From an uncultured Spirochaetaceae bacterium (lineage in GTDB: Bacteria > Spirochaetota > Spirochaetia > Sphaerochaetales > Sphaerochaetaceae), in NCBI GenBank assembly GCA_944390015.1, contig CALXOL010000005.1:56097-120096 (forward strand): a stretch of 64,000 nucleotides of DNA, read 5' to 3'. The notes under the pieces were generated by a model. That model searched no databases, had not been told where the DNA came from, and saw nothing but the letters and a program-made list of their open reading frames with translations. Every line of letters starts with the position of its first letter. Position 1 is the first letter of the stretch. Position numbers and translations under genes: made by a program. This document shows, in pieces, positions 44,144-52,653 of this stretch.

Positions 44144-45209
44144 AATACTCCATCAGGCTATTGCCGCCTTCCTTACTGAAGGCATTCGCTCTTTCCTCAT
44201 TGAATCGCACAAACACCTTAGTCCCGATTTCAATCATCTCTCCAGTTGCTTTAATATCTGCCTTTATCTGGGAGCCATTATCCAGAGCGACGATATACTC
44301 ATAGTTGGATCCTAGATAAGTACACTCCTCGATTCTTCCACTTAGTCCTTCTTCGGCAAAATAGAAATCATCAGGGCGTATGCAGAGCGTCATCGCCTCT
44401 CCTCTTTCAAGCCTTTTTGAAAGATGGGCAAGCGTAAACTCATAGCCTGAGATATCAACAGAGCCATCTTGGACATATGTGGCATCGAGCAGACTGCTTT
44501 CTCCGATAAATGTCGCAGAGAATATGTTCCTTGGCTGTCTATAGACCTCAAAAGGAGTGCCGATCTGTTGAATCACACCTTTGTTCATTATTGCAATCCT
44601 ATCGGATATCGAGAGCGCCTCCGCCTGGTCATGAGTAACATAGACAGTTGTGATTCCAAACTGTTTCTGTATCCTTCTTATCACGGAGCGCATCTCAACT
44701 CTTAGCTTGGCATCAAGATTTGAGAGCGGTTCATCCATGAGAAGGACATCGGGTTTGATGACTATCGCACGGGCCAATGCTATCCTCTGCTGCTGGCCTC
44801 CAGACATGTTCTCGGGCTTCCTATCCCTCAGTTCTGATATCTGGACAAGGGAAAGCATCTCCTCCACCCGCTTCCTCTTTTCCGGATCTTTTATCTTCCT
44901 CTCCTCAAGGCCGAATGCGACATTCTGATAAGCTGTCATATGCGGAAATATCGCATAGTTCTGAAAGACCATTCCGATGTTCCTTTTCTCAGGAGGAATA
45001 TTGTTGATAACCTTATCATTGAAATAGAACTGACCACCTTCTATGGTGTTAAAGCCGGCAATCATCCTTAAAAGCGTCGTCTTTCCACAACCAGAGGATC
45101 CAAGGAGCGTAAAGAACTCTCCATCCTTTATTTCAAGGCTCAAGCCGGGGATAACCGTGTTATCCCCATAACGCTTCACTGCATTCTTAATACTTATAGC
45201 GACACTCAT
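44124..45209 (-). CDS. ABC transporter ATPase, FbpC/PotA type
   Basis: Protein of 361 residues from MSVAISIKNAVKRYG (ATG at 45209); a start at 45227 would overlap the binding-protein gene. Walker A is GSSGCGKTT, the signature is MSGGQQQRIALARAIV and Walker B is VLLMDEPLSNLDAKLR. A C-terminal TOBE-like domain follows (CIRPDDFYFAEEGLSGRIEE). It powers the importer built with the double permease and the binding protein at 45214-46239. Confidence 0.92.
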   Translation of the reverse strand: MSVAISIKNAVKRYGDNTVIPGLSLEIKDGEFFTLLGSSGCGKTTLLRMIAGFNTIEGGQFYFNDKVINNIPPEKRNIGMVFQNYAIFPHMTAYQNVAFGLEERKIKDPEKRKRVEEMLSLVQISELRDRKPENMSGGQQQRIALARAIVIKPDVLLMDEPLSNLDAKLRVEMRSVIRRIQKQFGITTVYVTHDQAEALSISDRIAIMNKGVIQQIGTPFEVYRQPRNIFSATFIGESSLLDATYVQDGSVDISGYEFTLAHLSKRLERGEAMTLCIRPDDFYFAEEGLSGRIEECTYLGSNYEYIVALDNGSQIKADIKATGEMIEIGTKVFVRFNEERANAFSKEGGNSLMEYYDEEEN

Positions 45210-45213
45210 GCAA

Positions 45214-46239
45214 TCAACCCATGACATCCATCAACATATCGGTGAATCTAGTTTGAACACTTTCCTTGATATCAGCAGACCATATTGAGTTGACTGGGAA
45301 GATGTTCGCATCTTTCATTATGGCCTTTGATTCAGGCATATCGACATCGGTTCTCACAGGGTTTGCTCCCAAGGAGTTCATAGCAAGCAATGACTGCCCC
45401 TCTTCAGAGGACATGAAATCGACAAAAGCTTTTGCATTCTCAAGGTTCTTCGCACCCTTTATAATACATACGCCGGAAAGCTTTGATGCAGCACCCTCCT
45501 CCATATAGCAGAATCCAGTAGTATTGTTCTCTGCTGCGGCAAGCTCAAGAGCAGGAGCATCCCATGAAAGACCGACAGCATACTCGCCACTTGCAACACC
45601 CCTATATGTAACAGAAGATGAGTTCACGATTCTTCCATCGAGCTGGTTAAGCAGTGCTTCCACGAATTCCCATGCCTTATCTGATTCAACATCCCCATCA
45701 CCAAAATCAATGAGCATGTTCTCAAGGTGGTTATATGCGCTTGAAGAGGTTCCCGCATCACCAAATGCAATCTTCCCCTTGAACTCTGGATTAAGAAGGT
45801 CTGCATAACCTTTTATCCCCTGAGGCACCTGATCCTTATTCCAGATTATTACAGGACAAGTTCCATTCGTAGCTGTAAAGACTCCTGTGGTATTCTTGAA
45901 CTGCTCAGGATACTCCGCATCATTAGGAGAAACGTATGTCTCGAATAACGAGGTATCCATGATAGCGTAATATTCACCTATCCAGGTAACATCACAGCTT
46001 GGATTCTCCTTCTCCGCCTGTATTCTTGAATAAACCTCTCCTGTGGAGCCTGTTATAATCTCAACATCTATTCCCGTCTTCTCCTCAAAGGCAGGGATAA
46101 CGGAATTCAGATTATCATCAGCAGAAGATGTGATGAGAACAAGCCTATTGGAATCCCCCTTAGACTCTGCAGCTCCATTTGCACTTAGAGAAAGAACCGC
46201 TAAAAGAGCAATCAACAGGATTGATAAAAATTTTTTCAT
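45214..46239 (-). CDS. Periplasmic binding protein, AfuA/FbpA-like
   Basis: Protein of 341 residues with the signal peptide MKKFLSILLIALLAVLSLSA cut before NGAAES, a spirochaete-typical form. The mature protein has the FbpA/AfuA layout: PAFEEKTGIDVEIITGSTGE, SCDVTWIGEYYAIMDT, KGYADLLNPEFKGKIAFGDA, YRGVASGEYAVGLSWD. The paired tyrosines that chelate ferric iron in FbpA are not evident at the usual C-terminal position, but I cannot align it without tools. First gene of the operon ending in murQ, so a sugar-phosphate or muropeptide-derived ligand is inferred. GGAGGG precedes the ATG. Confidence 0.85.
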   Translation of the reverse strand: MKKFLSILLIALLAVLSLSANGAAESKGDSNRLVLITSSADDNLNSVIPAFEEKTGIDVEIITGSTGEVYSRIQAEKENPSCDVTWIGEYYAIMDTSLFETYVSPNDAEYPEQFKNTTGVFTATNGTCPVIIWNKDQVPQGIKGYADLLNPEFKGKIAFGDAGTSSSAYNHLENMLIDFGDGDVESDKAWEFVEALLNQLDGRIVNSSSVTYRGVASGEYAVGLSWDAPALELAAAENNTTGFCYMEEGAASKLSGVCIIKGAKNLENAKAFVDFMSSEEGQSLLAMNSLGANPVRTDVDMPESKAIMKDANIFPVNSIWSADIKESVQTRFTDMLMDVMG

Positions 46240-46279
46240 AATTTAACCCTCCTTTTATGAAATTAATTTTCTCAAGTTC

Positions 46280-46307
46280 AGTATATACCAGTGCAAATTA
46301 TTTGCAA
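46280..46307 (-). promoter_or_regulatory. Promoter of the ABC-rpiR-murQ operon overlapped by a palindrome
   Basis: On the minus strand TTGCAA (46302-46307), 16 bp, TATACT (46280-46285). The palindrome TGCAAA-TTA-TTTGCA (46292-46306) covers the -35 region, a typical repressor site. It is a good candidate for the RpiR protein encoded in the operon. Confidence 0.6.
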
Positions 46308-46326
46308 GAAAAATATTTATTAATCA

Positions 46327-46340
46327 ATTTTTGCAAAAAT
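46327..46340 (-). promoter_or_regulatory. Second palindrome upstream of the murQ operon promoter
   Basis: ATTTTTGCAAAAAT is a perfect 14 bp palindrome sharing the TTGCAA core with the site over the -35 box, 20-odd bp further upstream. Two related sites suggest cooperative binding of one regulator. Confidence 0.45.
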
Positions 46341-46365
46341 CATAATTCTTAGATTAGCTGCATAT

Positions 46366-47187
46366 TCAAAGTATCAAATGTAAATCATCAAAGTATTCAT
46401 ATAAGAATAATGGGAAGGAATTAAGAACGGGTACATCATTTTTTGAAAAATAGTTTTTTAGATGATTATCAAATATATCGCCTTGGCATATATCCTGCTT
46501 ATTTTGAGGAAAACAATTTTCTCCTTTTGTTATATAATTCGCTTTTGTTACGTTTTGCGTTATACAGCTAGCCCAATTCTTGCGCAGTATACATTCCCTA
46601 ACCTTCTCCTTAGTAGAAATTACATTCTTCTTCGAAGTTTTGAATGTGATGAAATCTAAATTACCGTAAAAGGAAAATTGATCAGCCAAAGCTTTGAAAA
46701 AACCTAAGGAGGAAATACTGACTGAGTATTTATAGTAATTTGAATCCAGGAGTTTTTTAGTATACCTTATCGATTCCACAGTCGGATAGTTGATATATAG
46801 CCTCCCTTGATCAGTCTCATCATTAAAAAAATTAAGTAACTTGACTAGTCTTGCATTCAAATCACTCATTTTAATTGTTTTCTTTGCGTTTCCATTCTGA
46901 ATCTCATAGTCAAAAAAGAGATAGATTTCTGAAATATCAGAACGTGGGATATTAACAATCCTACTATTGGGATTGTTCTTCTCTCTTTTTTGCAAGACCG
47001 TAACGATATCATTATAATAAAGCGGATCTGTAATGCGTCCTTTATCCGTTATCTGACTATAAAGATGATAAATATTATCGCAATAAGAGCAGACTATCTT
47101 ATCAAGGCTTTTCTGAAAGAAAAGTTCTTCCATTGTTCGGAAAATATCTCTTTCTCTCTTTGCCCCTTCAAATACGAATAATATCAT
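46366..47187 (-). CDS. TOPRIM-like protein, partner of the AAA ATPase (candidate defence effector)
   Basis: Protein of 273 residues. MILFVFEGAKRERDIF opens with the Glu of a TOPRIM-like start (RloB/DUF4435-like proteins begin FVEGE-type), and EIYLFFDYEIQNG at about 88-100 supplies the second acidic site as Asp93-x-Glu95, not the classic DxD. A second conserved block is LYINYPTVESIRYTKKLLDS. It is probably a nuclease or toxin-like effector. It overlaps the ATPase gene by 4 bp, so the pair is co-translated. The pair resembles AbiL, PARIS and OLD-like two-gene phage-defence modules in design, but I cannot place it in a named one. Confidence 0.65.
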   Translation of the reverse strand: MILFVFEGAKRERDIFRTMEELFFQKSLDKIVCSYCDNIYHLYSQITDKGRITDPLYYNDIVTVLQKREKNNPNSRIVNIPRSDISEIYLFFDYEIQNGNAKKTIKMSDLNARLVKLLNFFNDETDQGRLYINYPTVESIRYTKKLLDSNYYKYSVSISSLGFFKALADQFSFYGNLDFITFKTSKKNVISTKEKVRECILRKNWASCITQNVTKANYITKGENCFPQNKQDICQGDIFDNHLKNYFSKNDVPVLNSFPLFLYEYFDDLHLIL

Positions 47188-48287
47188 AAATCAAATGCCC
47201 CACCACGATACATTTTTTCAATGTTATGCCCCCATCTGAGTTCTTTTTCCGTACAATCGCAAAGAGCTTTGATTTCATTATTATTTAAAATAAAATTACA
47301 ATCTGGACGGAGTAAGTCATTTGTCATTAGATAAGTATTATGTGAAGTAAGAAGCACCTGTGTTTTTTCCCTTTCAAAAAGCTTCTTACAGACAGACAGA
47401 GAAAGCCTATAGTGATAGAAGGCATCAAATTCATCTATAAAGACAAAAAGAGCTGAGTCCAAGTTTTTCAACCAATAATAAAGAAGGTATAGAGAGCTTG
47501 TCCCCGTTGACATTATTGAAGCGAAAGGAATCCTATTGCCATCTATTATGCAAAACAGAAGTTTCTCCCCTTTCATAGGCTTGGCAAATGTATACTTCTG
47601 CCCACTTACTTCCGTTAAAAACAAACTCAAATCATCCATCAAATTATTATCGATAACAAATTCATCAATGTTTGTAACATGATTCTGAAGTCCTATAAAG
47701 CCACGATCTTCTAAACATCTGAACCACAACATTGAATCAACAAATCGCTTCAATGAATTCAAATAATGATCGCTATCAAGAGGATAGGAAGAAACAAGAT
47801 AATTAACTATTGGAATACTGTTCGCATTTGAAGCCAACGCAGAGACCGTCTCTTCTGTCATCGGGAACTCATCTTTTCTTATCTCTAATCCATCCTTGTT
47901 TTTTGAGAAAATCTGAACGCCATCAACATATAGACTCTCATCAACCAATTGTACCTTGCTGTTTTCCGTATAAGAATACTCTACGTTCTGCCCATTAAAA
48001 TCGAATGTATACTCAAACTTCATCAACGTATTGGGATTACAGGCAAATGTTGAATTCTCATAGACTCTCCTGTTGAATGTGTTTTGACTTAAATGTCCGA
48101 CGATATCAAAAACAGCATAGCCGAAATTAGATTTTCCTGACCCGTTCGGCCCGTATATTATTCCATCCTTTATAATCCCATTTTGTATCGCAAAATCATT
48201 AAACTCGTAGCTTTTATGCCGGGAAAGATCCAGCTCTATCCTATCTTTAAAGCTCTTAAAGTTAGTAACCGCAAATTTCTTAAGCAC
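47184..48287 (-). CDS. AAA-type ATPase of a two-gene module
   Basis: Protein of 367 residues of the AAA_15/AAA_21-like ABC-ATPase group. MLKKFAVTNFKSFKDRIELD is the usual start. Walker A is GPNGSGKS (46-53) and Walker B is LFVFIDEFDAFYH (about 280-292), followed by VLLTSHNTYLMTNDLLRPD. It ends IEKMYRGGAFDL, the typical tail of these proteins. It differs clearly from the ATPase at 37.3-38.7 kb. In known systems the ATPase senses phage and releases or activates the partner effector. The pair stands alone between a glycan locus and the murQ operon. Confidence 0.85.
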   Translation of the reverse strand: MLKKFAVTNFKSFKDRIELDLSRHKSYEFNDFAIQNGIIKDGIIYGPNGSGKSNFGYAVFDIVGHLSQNTFNRRVYENSTFACNPNTLMKFEYTFDFNGQNVEYSYTENSKVQLVDESLYVDGVQIFSKNKDGLEIRKDEFPMTEETVSALASNANSIPIVNYLVSSYPLDSDHYLNSLKRFVDSMLWFRCLEDRGFIGLQNHVTNIDEFVIDNNLMDDLSLFLTEVSGQKYTFAKPMKGEKLLFCIIDGNRIPFASIMSTGTSSLYLLYYWLKNLDSALFVFIDEFDAFYHYRLSLSVCKKLFEREKTQVLLTSHNTYLMTNDLLRPDCNFILNNNEIKALCDCTEKELRWGHNIEKMYRGGAFDL

Positions 48288-48339
48288 AATACAACTCCTT
48301 ATGATAGTCTTGATTATTACTTACATAAAACGAGAAGTC

Positions 48340-48368
48340 AATTGTCTGTAATTTTTTTACAGACAATT
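48340..48368 (-). promoter_or_regulatory. Perfect 12 bp hairpin upstream of the ATPase/TOPRIM-like pair
   Basis: AATTGTCTGTAA and TTACAGACAATT flank a five-base T loop, 53 bp before the ATPase start codon. There is no clear T tract after the stem on the minus strand, so an operator or attenuator is more likely than a simple terminator, although it may also separate the pair from the glycan operon above. Confidence 0.5.
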
Positions 48369-48497
48369 TATATACCATATAATATTCTATCCCCATATAA
48401 GTCAAAGTAAATAGAATTATATTATTCTCTACAAAACCTTCAGGAGCTTTCACGAAAAGAGTTATGCTTATTTCTCTTTTCAACGCATATGATTTAC

Positions 48498-49790
48498 CTA
48501 TCGATAGCACGAGATGTTACTTTCATGCTTGATATTATAATGCAGCACATGTATAAAACCAAATATCACTTGAGCATAAATAGAAATAGCTTTAATCCTA
48601 TTCACACCTGCTTCTTCAGGAATTCCATATAATAAATAGCACAATACGAAACTCAAAAACAAACAATTAAGTAGTTTTACATTAAATGAGAACGAGTTAT
48701 CAAAAAAGTTTCTGAACGCTAAATACACTGTATACCCCAAATAAATACAATAGAGTAATAAGCCCGGTATTCCAGAAAAAGAAAGTAGCTGAAGATACAT
48801 ATTATGAGCATGTGGTGCAACAATTTGTTCGGTCAATTTGCTTTCATTGTAGCCCAAAAGACGATGACCTTTTCCCAGCTCAAATGCAACTTTATATACC
48901 GAATCTCTGCCAGATGCAGTGCTTAAAGAAGATACTCTGATAATATGGTTTCTCACAAAATCACGGAAGGATTCTGAAGCAAAAAGAAGTATTAGAACAA
49001 GTAATACCACAAATCCTAAACATAAAAGAATGTATATCATTTTTCTCTTGAACTGCATATTCTCTTTGTTCATATACATGAAAAGACAAAAGAATATAAA
49101 AAAGAATGCAAGAATACATACCATTGATGTTCTACTAGAAGTCGCAACAAAAATTGTAAATATCGAAGCAACAATATTCACAACTGAGCAGATTTTCCAT
49201 AGTTTTGATGGTCTTGATGCTATTAAAAAAACAGAAAACATTGTTGAAATCAAACAATACTCTGCCGTAAGATTAGGATGGAATGATAACCCTGCCATAC
49301 GTTTTGGAAAGCTCCCCATCGTCTCCCCCAATATATTACTTATGTATTCAGGGAAAGTGCTAATAATCTCTTGATTATTATATGTAAAGAAAGATATTGC
49401 TAATGATGCAAAACTCATTATAAAACCAGCAATTGTCATTATTTTTGATAATTGCTTTATATCGTACTCAAGATCTTCATTAGGTCTAATAAAAAATGAA
49501 ATTAAGGACAAAAGAAAGAGTTGAGCCATGGTAAAGCCACGTTGCAATATCGCTCCGTTTATACATAATGCTATACAAAAATAAGCATAATAAGCAATCA
49601 TAACATATAAAGGAGGAGTTTTTAAAATATGTTTTGATTTAACATTGAAAAGAAAAAACAAAAAACCATATATAACGAGCAAACCATATACAATAATTCC
49701 AAAGAAGCCAAAAACGTTAAAAAGCAAAATGGATAAAGATGTTAAAGTAATAATTAGGTAAAGATGAATGTCATTTAATACTCTTTTCAT
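48498..49790 (-). CDS. Wzy-like O-antigen polymerase/ligase-superfamily protein
   Basis: Membrane protein of 430 residues with about 11-12 helices. The long periplasmic loop contains STASGRDSVYKVAFELGKGH and LLGYNESKLTEQIVAPHAHN and then MYLQLLSFSGIPGLLLYCIY, the H-N-x-Y/L-L-Q pattern of the Wzy_C/ligase superfamily. Another mark is MAGLSFHPNLTAEYCLISTM. It polymerises or ligates a lipid-linked glycan at the periplasmic face. It is the last gene of the second glycan operon's minus-strand half. The WaaL ligase function cannot be excluded. Confidence 0.85.
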   Translation of the reverse strand: MKRVLNDIHLYLIITLTSLSILLFNVFGFFGIIVYGLLVIYGFLFFLFNVKSKHILKTPPLYVMIAYYAYFCIALCINGAILQRGFTMAQLFLLSLISFFIRPNEDLEYDIKQLSKIMTIAGFIMSFASLAISFFTYNNQEIISTFPEYISNILGETMGSFPKRMAGLSFHPNLTAEYCLISTMFSVFLIASRPSKLWKICSVVNIVASIFTIFVATSSRTSMVCILAFFFIFFCLFMYMNKENMQFKRKMIYILLCLGFVVLLVLILLFASESFRDFVRNHIIRVSSLSTASGRDSVYKVAFELGKGHRLLGYNESKLTEQIVAPHAHNMYLQLLSFSGIPGLLLYCIYLGYTVYLAFRNFFDNSFSFNVKLLNCLFLSFVLCYLLYGIPEEAGVNRIKAISIYAQVIFGFIHVLHYNIKHESNISCYR

Positions 49791-49914
49791 ATTATATATT
49801 CCAATACTTAGTTAAAACAATTTAGTTTACATAATAAGCGATAAATAAAGGAATCTACCTCAAATTTATGTTTCTTGAAAATTACCCCTATATTTTTTTA
49901 TTAATTGTAACACC

Positions 49915-50943
49915 TTATATCATATCCTCAGCTTTTTTTATAGCTTTTTTCAAAAATTCCCCTTTAATAATTTTCTCTCTCAATAACCTCACTCTTTTTG
50001 TCATAGCCACATAGCTTATCTCATCCAAAGCTCCCATTATGCTATCAATTTCATGAAGACTTTTTATTGTAATACCGATACCATTTTCTCTTACAAAATC
50101 AGCTGCAGCGGCCTGATCCCAAATAAAAACGGGAATTCCTGCTGAAATGTAAAGAGAAAGTTTATGTGGCGTATTAAATTTTAAATACTGTCCCCAGCTT
50201 CCTCCATTATCACATGATTCTATCGAACTACCATCCCACACTAGGCCAAAAGATCCAGTTATCTGAAAAGGTACACTCTCTGAATCAAAAATACCTCGAT
50301 AAGTATATTTTTCTTCATTCTGTAAATCTTTCTTTTGTTCACAAGAACAATTACCAATAAGTTCAATACTATAATGCCGTGTCAATCTCAACCAATCTGG
50401 AAAAAATTCAGATTTTGCAAGATTACCGACAAATGACACAACAGTACTATATTTATGACTTGGAATTTTTCTTTGTGGTAACAGATAATCCCAAACATCT
50501 AATTCAACAATTGGAACTCGAACACCAATTTTTCTTAATAAATTAGTATACTTTTTATTCAATGATATTACACATGATGCCTTGTTCAAATTTTTAACTT
50601 CATATCTGAATGGTTTTCGCCCTGCTCTTATAAAATTTAAATCATGCGATAAAATAATTATTTTGTTTTTTTTTGACAGTAAGTTCAAAACACCATGATT
50701 TAGAATTCCAAGAGAAAAAGGACTCTGTAAGAAAACAATCGAATTTTTTATTTTTATAAATCTAAAGAAATTAATTATTTCTAGCAAAATATAAAAATTA
50801 AATATATGAATGGTATCACCAAAACAAGAAAGAGAAACATTTTTGTAACCTAAACAAGAAACTATATTTGACGCATCCTGCCGAGCTTTTTCTCCGCCAT
50901 TGATTCTGGGTAAAATACGAGAATCAATACTATATTTATCCAT
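49915..50943 (-). CDS. Glycosyltransferase, Gtf3/WbbI-like
   Basis: Protein of 342 residues. KIIILSHDLNFIRAGRKPFR, then ASCVISLNKKYTNLLRKIGV, and the donor region FGLVWDGSSIESCDNGGSWG, QYLKFNTPHKLSLYISAGIP, VFIWDQAAAADFVRENGIGI match the Gtf3/galactofuranosyltransferase-type GT-B proteins. These transfer glucose, GlcNAc or galactofuranose in adhesin or O-antigen synthesis. The N-terminus is shorter than in typical GT4 enzymes. Spacing is 65 bp to the upstream gene and 124 bp to the downstream one. Confidence 0.82.
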   Translation of the reverse strand: MDKYSIDSRILPRINGGEKARQDASNIVSCLGYKNVSLSCFGDTIHIFNFYILLEIINFFRFIKIKNSIVFLQSPFSLGILNHGVLNLLSKKNKIIILSHDLNFIRAGRKPFRYEVKNLNKASCVISLNKKYTNLLRKIGVRVPIVELDVWDYLLPQRKIPSHKYSTVVSFVGNLAKSEFFPDWLRLTRHYSIELIGNCSCEQKKDLQNEEKYTYRGIFDSESVPFQITGSFGLVWDGSSIESCDNGGSWGQYLKFNTPHKLSLYISAGIPVFIWDQAAAADFVRENGIGITIKSLHEIDSIMGALDEISYVAMTKRVRLLREKIIKGEFLKKAIKKAEDMI

Positions 50944-51008
50944 ACTTCTTCCTACTTGAATGATTTCTAAAACCTCTAGATAACTTATATCGCTTATTCA
51001 TTATCATT

Positions 51009-52109
51009 TCACTTTGATATCCTAACATAGAACTCTTGCAGGTCTTTAGCAACATCTTCTATATCAAAGCCAGCTTTCTTAACGGCAATTGCTCCATTTT
51101 TTCTATTTTCTGTTCTACTATCTATTATTTCATTTGCCCATTCTTTCGCAGAAAGATTCAACGAAAGTTTTTTTAGAAGACCTGCATGAACATCTGCCTC
51201 ATCTTGGATTGCATCCGAAGAGATAATTTTTAAACCTGTTGCCTGGGCCTCAACTAATACATTTCCCAACCCTTCAAACCGAGAAGGAAAAACAAATACA
51301 TCCATTGCATTCATTAAATCCGCTACATCATCACGAAGCCCAAGAAAATAGACAGAAGAAGAAAGTTTTTTTTCTTGCACTTTTATCAAAATATTTTTTT
51401 TCTCTTCGCCATCCCCAATCAAAAACAAAACAGCATTTTTATTAATTCTATGGACTTCAGAAAAAACATCTATAAGAAACTCATGATTTTTTTGATAGAC
51501 GAACCTGCCTATATGTCCTATCACAAAGTTCCGATAAACGCCCAACTTCCTACGTGCATCTTCTCTCCTTTTTTCATTGTAATTAAAAATTTTTAAGTCA
51601 CACCCATTTGGTAAAACTTTCATTTTCCCCGATAATGCGAACTTCTTTCCAAATTTATAAACCCCAGCTTCTTTTGAACACGCAAATCCATAATCAGCCT
51701 TAAACCGAGCCCAAAATGAATTTAATTCACTTATGTATATTCCAATATCAGGATGAGAACATCTCGTGTTATGGCTATGTATTACAGCTTTAGCACCTGT
51801 CTTCTTAAATAGATCTAAATACAAAAAACATGAATCCAGATAATGCACGTGAACAATATCATAATGATGTTCTTTTATGAAATTCTTCCACCAGTTTCGA
51901 TACTGAAATGCATTCAATGTGTAATATGATGGAACTTTATATTTCTTAAAACTATTTAAGCATTCATCCCCTTTATAACCTTTAATAAAACCATGATAAG
52001 CAATATCGGATTCAATTACAGAGGGGTCGATATACTCATATAAGTTTTCAAGAAGTTTTTCTATTCCTCCTTTTGATACAGCACCGAGAACATTTAAAAC
52101 TTTTATCAA
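51009..52109 (-). CDS. GT4-type glycosyltransferase
   Basis: Protein of 366 residues. VLNVLGAVSKGGIEKLLENL at the start, IVHVHYLDSCFLYLDLFKKT, AVIHSHNTRCSHPDIGIYIS, then FVIGHIGRFVYQKNHEFLID and VFPSRFEGLGNVLVEAQATG with the donor-binding Glu pair. This is the pattern of EpsF/CapM-like GT4 enzymes. It is 31 bp from the KdsC-like gene above. The donor sugar is unknown. Confidence 0.88.
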   Translation of the reverse strand: MIKVLNVLGAVSKGGIEKLLENLYEYIDPSVIESDIAYHGFIKGYKGDECLNSFKKYKVPSYYTLNAFQYRNWWKNFIKEHHYDIVHVHYLDSCFLYLDLFKKTGAKAVIHSHNTRCSHPDIGIYISELNSFWARFKADYGFACSKEAGVYKFGKKFALSGKMKVLPNGCDLKIFNYNEKRREDARRKLGVYRNFVIGHIGRFVYQKNHEFLIDVFSEVHRINKNAVLFLIGDGEEKKNILIKVQEKKLSSSVYFLGLRDDVADLMNAMDVFVFPSRFEGLGNVLVEAQATGLKIISSDAIQDEADVHAGLLKKLSLNLSAKEWANEIIDSRTENRKNGAIAVKKAGFDIEDVAKDLQEFYVRISK

Positions 52110-52140
52110 AATAAAGCCCCTATTTGTATTAAATTAATTT

Positions 52141-52647
52141 TTATAATAGCATATCTCCAATTATTTTTGACCACATCTGTTTTTCTCTCAGAACATGCTC
52201 AATCACATCTCTTACCGCACCATGTCCGCCATTTATAATACTTACATAATCAGCTCTTTCAATTATTTCTTTACAACCATCTGCGGGACAACCGATATAT
52301 CCGGCTAAATCCATCGCAGGGAAATCATTTAAATCATCCCCAATGTAGCATACGTTTTCCTTTTTTAAAGAATTCTCATTCATGAAATTGAAGAGAAAAG
52401 CTTTTTTATCTTTAACATTCTGAAAGGCATAGTCAACTTTTAGTTCATTTATTCTCCGAGTCGTTGCTGCACACTCCCTGCCAGTTAAGACCATTACTTG
52501 CATCCCTGCTTTTTGCGCAGCATATATTCCTATGGCATCCTTAGTGCTGAATTTCTTCATCTCGTTGTTGTTCTCGTCATAATAGATTCCGGAATCGGTC
52601 AGCGTCCCGTCCACATCCAGGACAATGAGCTTTATATCTACTTCCAT
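52141..52647 (-). CDS. kdsC: HAD phosphatase, KdsC/NeuA-tail type
   Basis: Protein of 168 residues, the normal size of the C0-type HAD phosphatase KdsC. The nucleophile motif is LIVLDVDGTLTDSGIYYDEN, motif II is VLTGRECAATTRRINELKV, and motif III/IV is VCYIGDDLNDFPAMDLAGYI. KdsC removes phosphate from Kdo-8-phosphate; related enzymes act on KDN-9-P, Neu5Ac-9-P and other 2-keto-3-deoxy acid phosphates. Here the neighbour is an HMGL-like aldolase rather than KdsA, so the true substrate is uncertain. It starts 6 bp after the aldolase stop. Confidence 0.85.
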   Translation of the reverse strand: MEVDIKLIVLDVDGTLTDSGIYYDENNNEMKKFSTKDAIGIYAAQKAGMQVMVLTGRECAATTRRINELKVDYAFQNVKDKKAFLFNFMNENSLKKENVCYIGDDLNDFPAMDLAGYIGCPADGCKEIIERADYVSIINGGHGAVRDVIEHVLREKQMWSKIIGDMLL

Positions 52648-52653
52648 CGTTGT

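Noticed and set aside
42488..46239. Iron(III) importer FbpABC
   Set aside because: The fold matches, but the operon ends with rpiR and murQ, and this family also includes sugar-phosphate importers. Iron is kept only as an alternative.
48280..48510. Minus-strand frame of 76 codons above the ATPase gene
   Set aside because: It contains the perfect 12 bp hairpin, has no family resemblance, and looks like leader sequence of the ATPase/TOPRIM-like pair.
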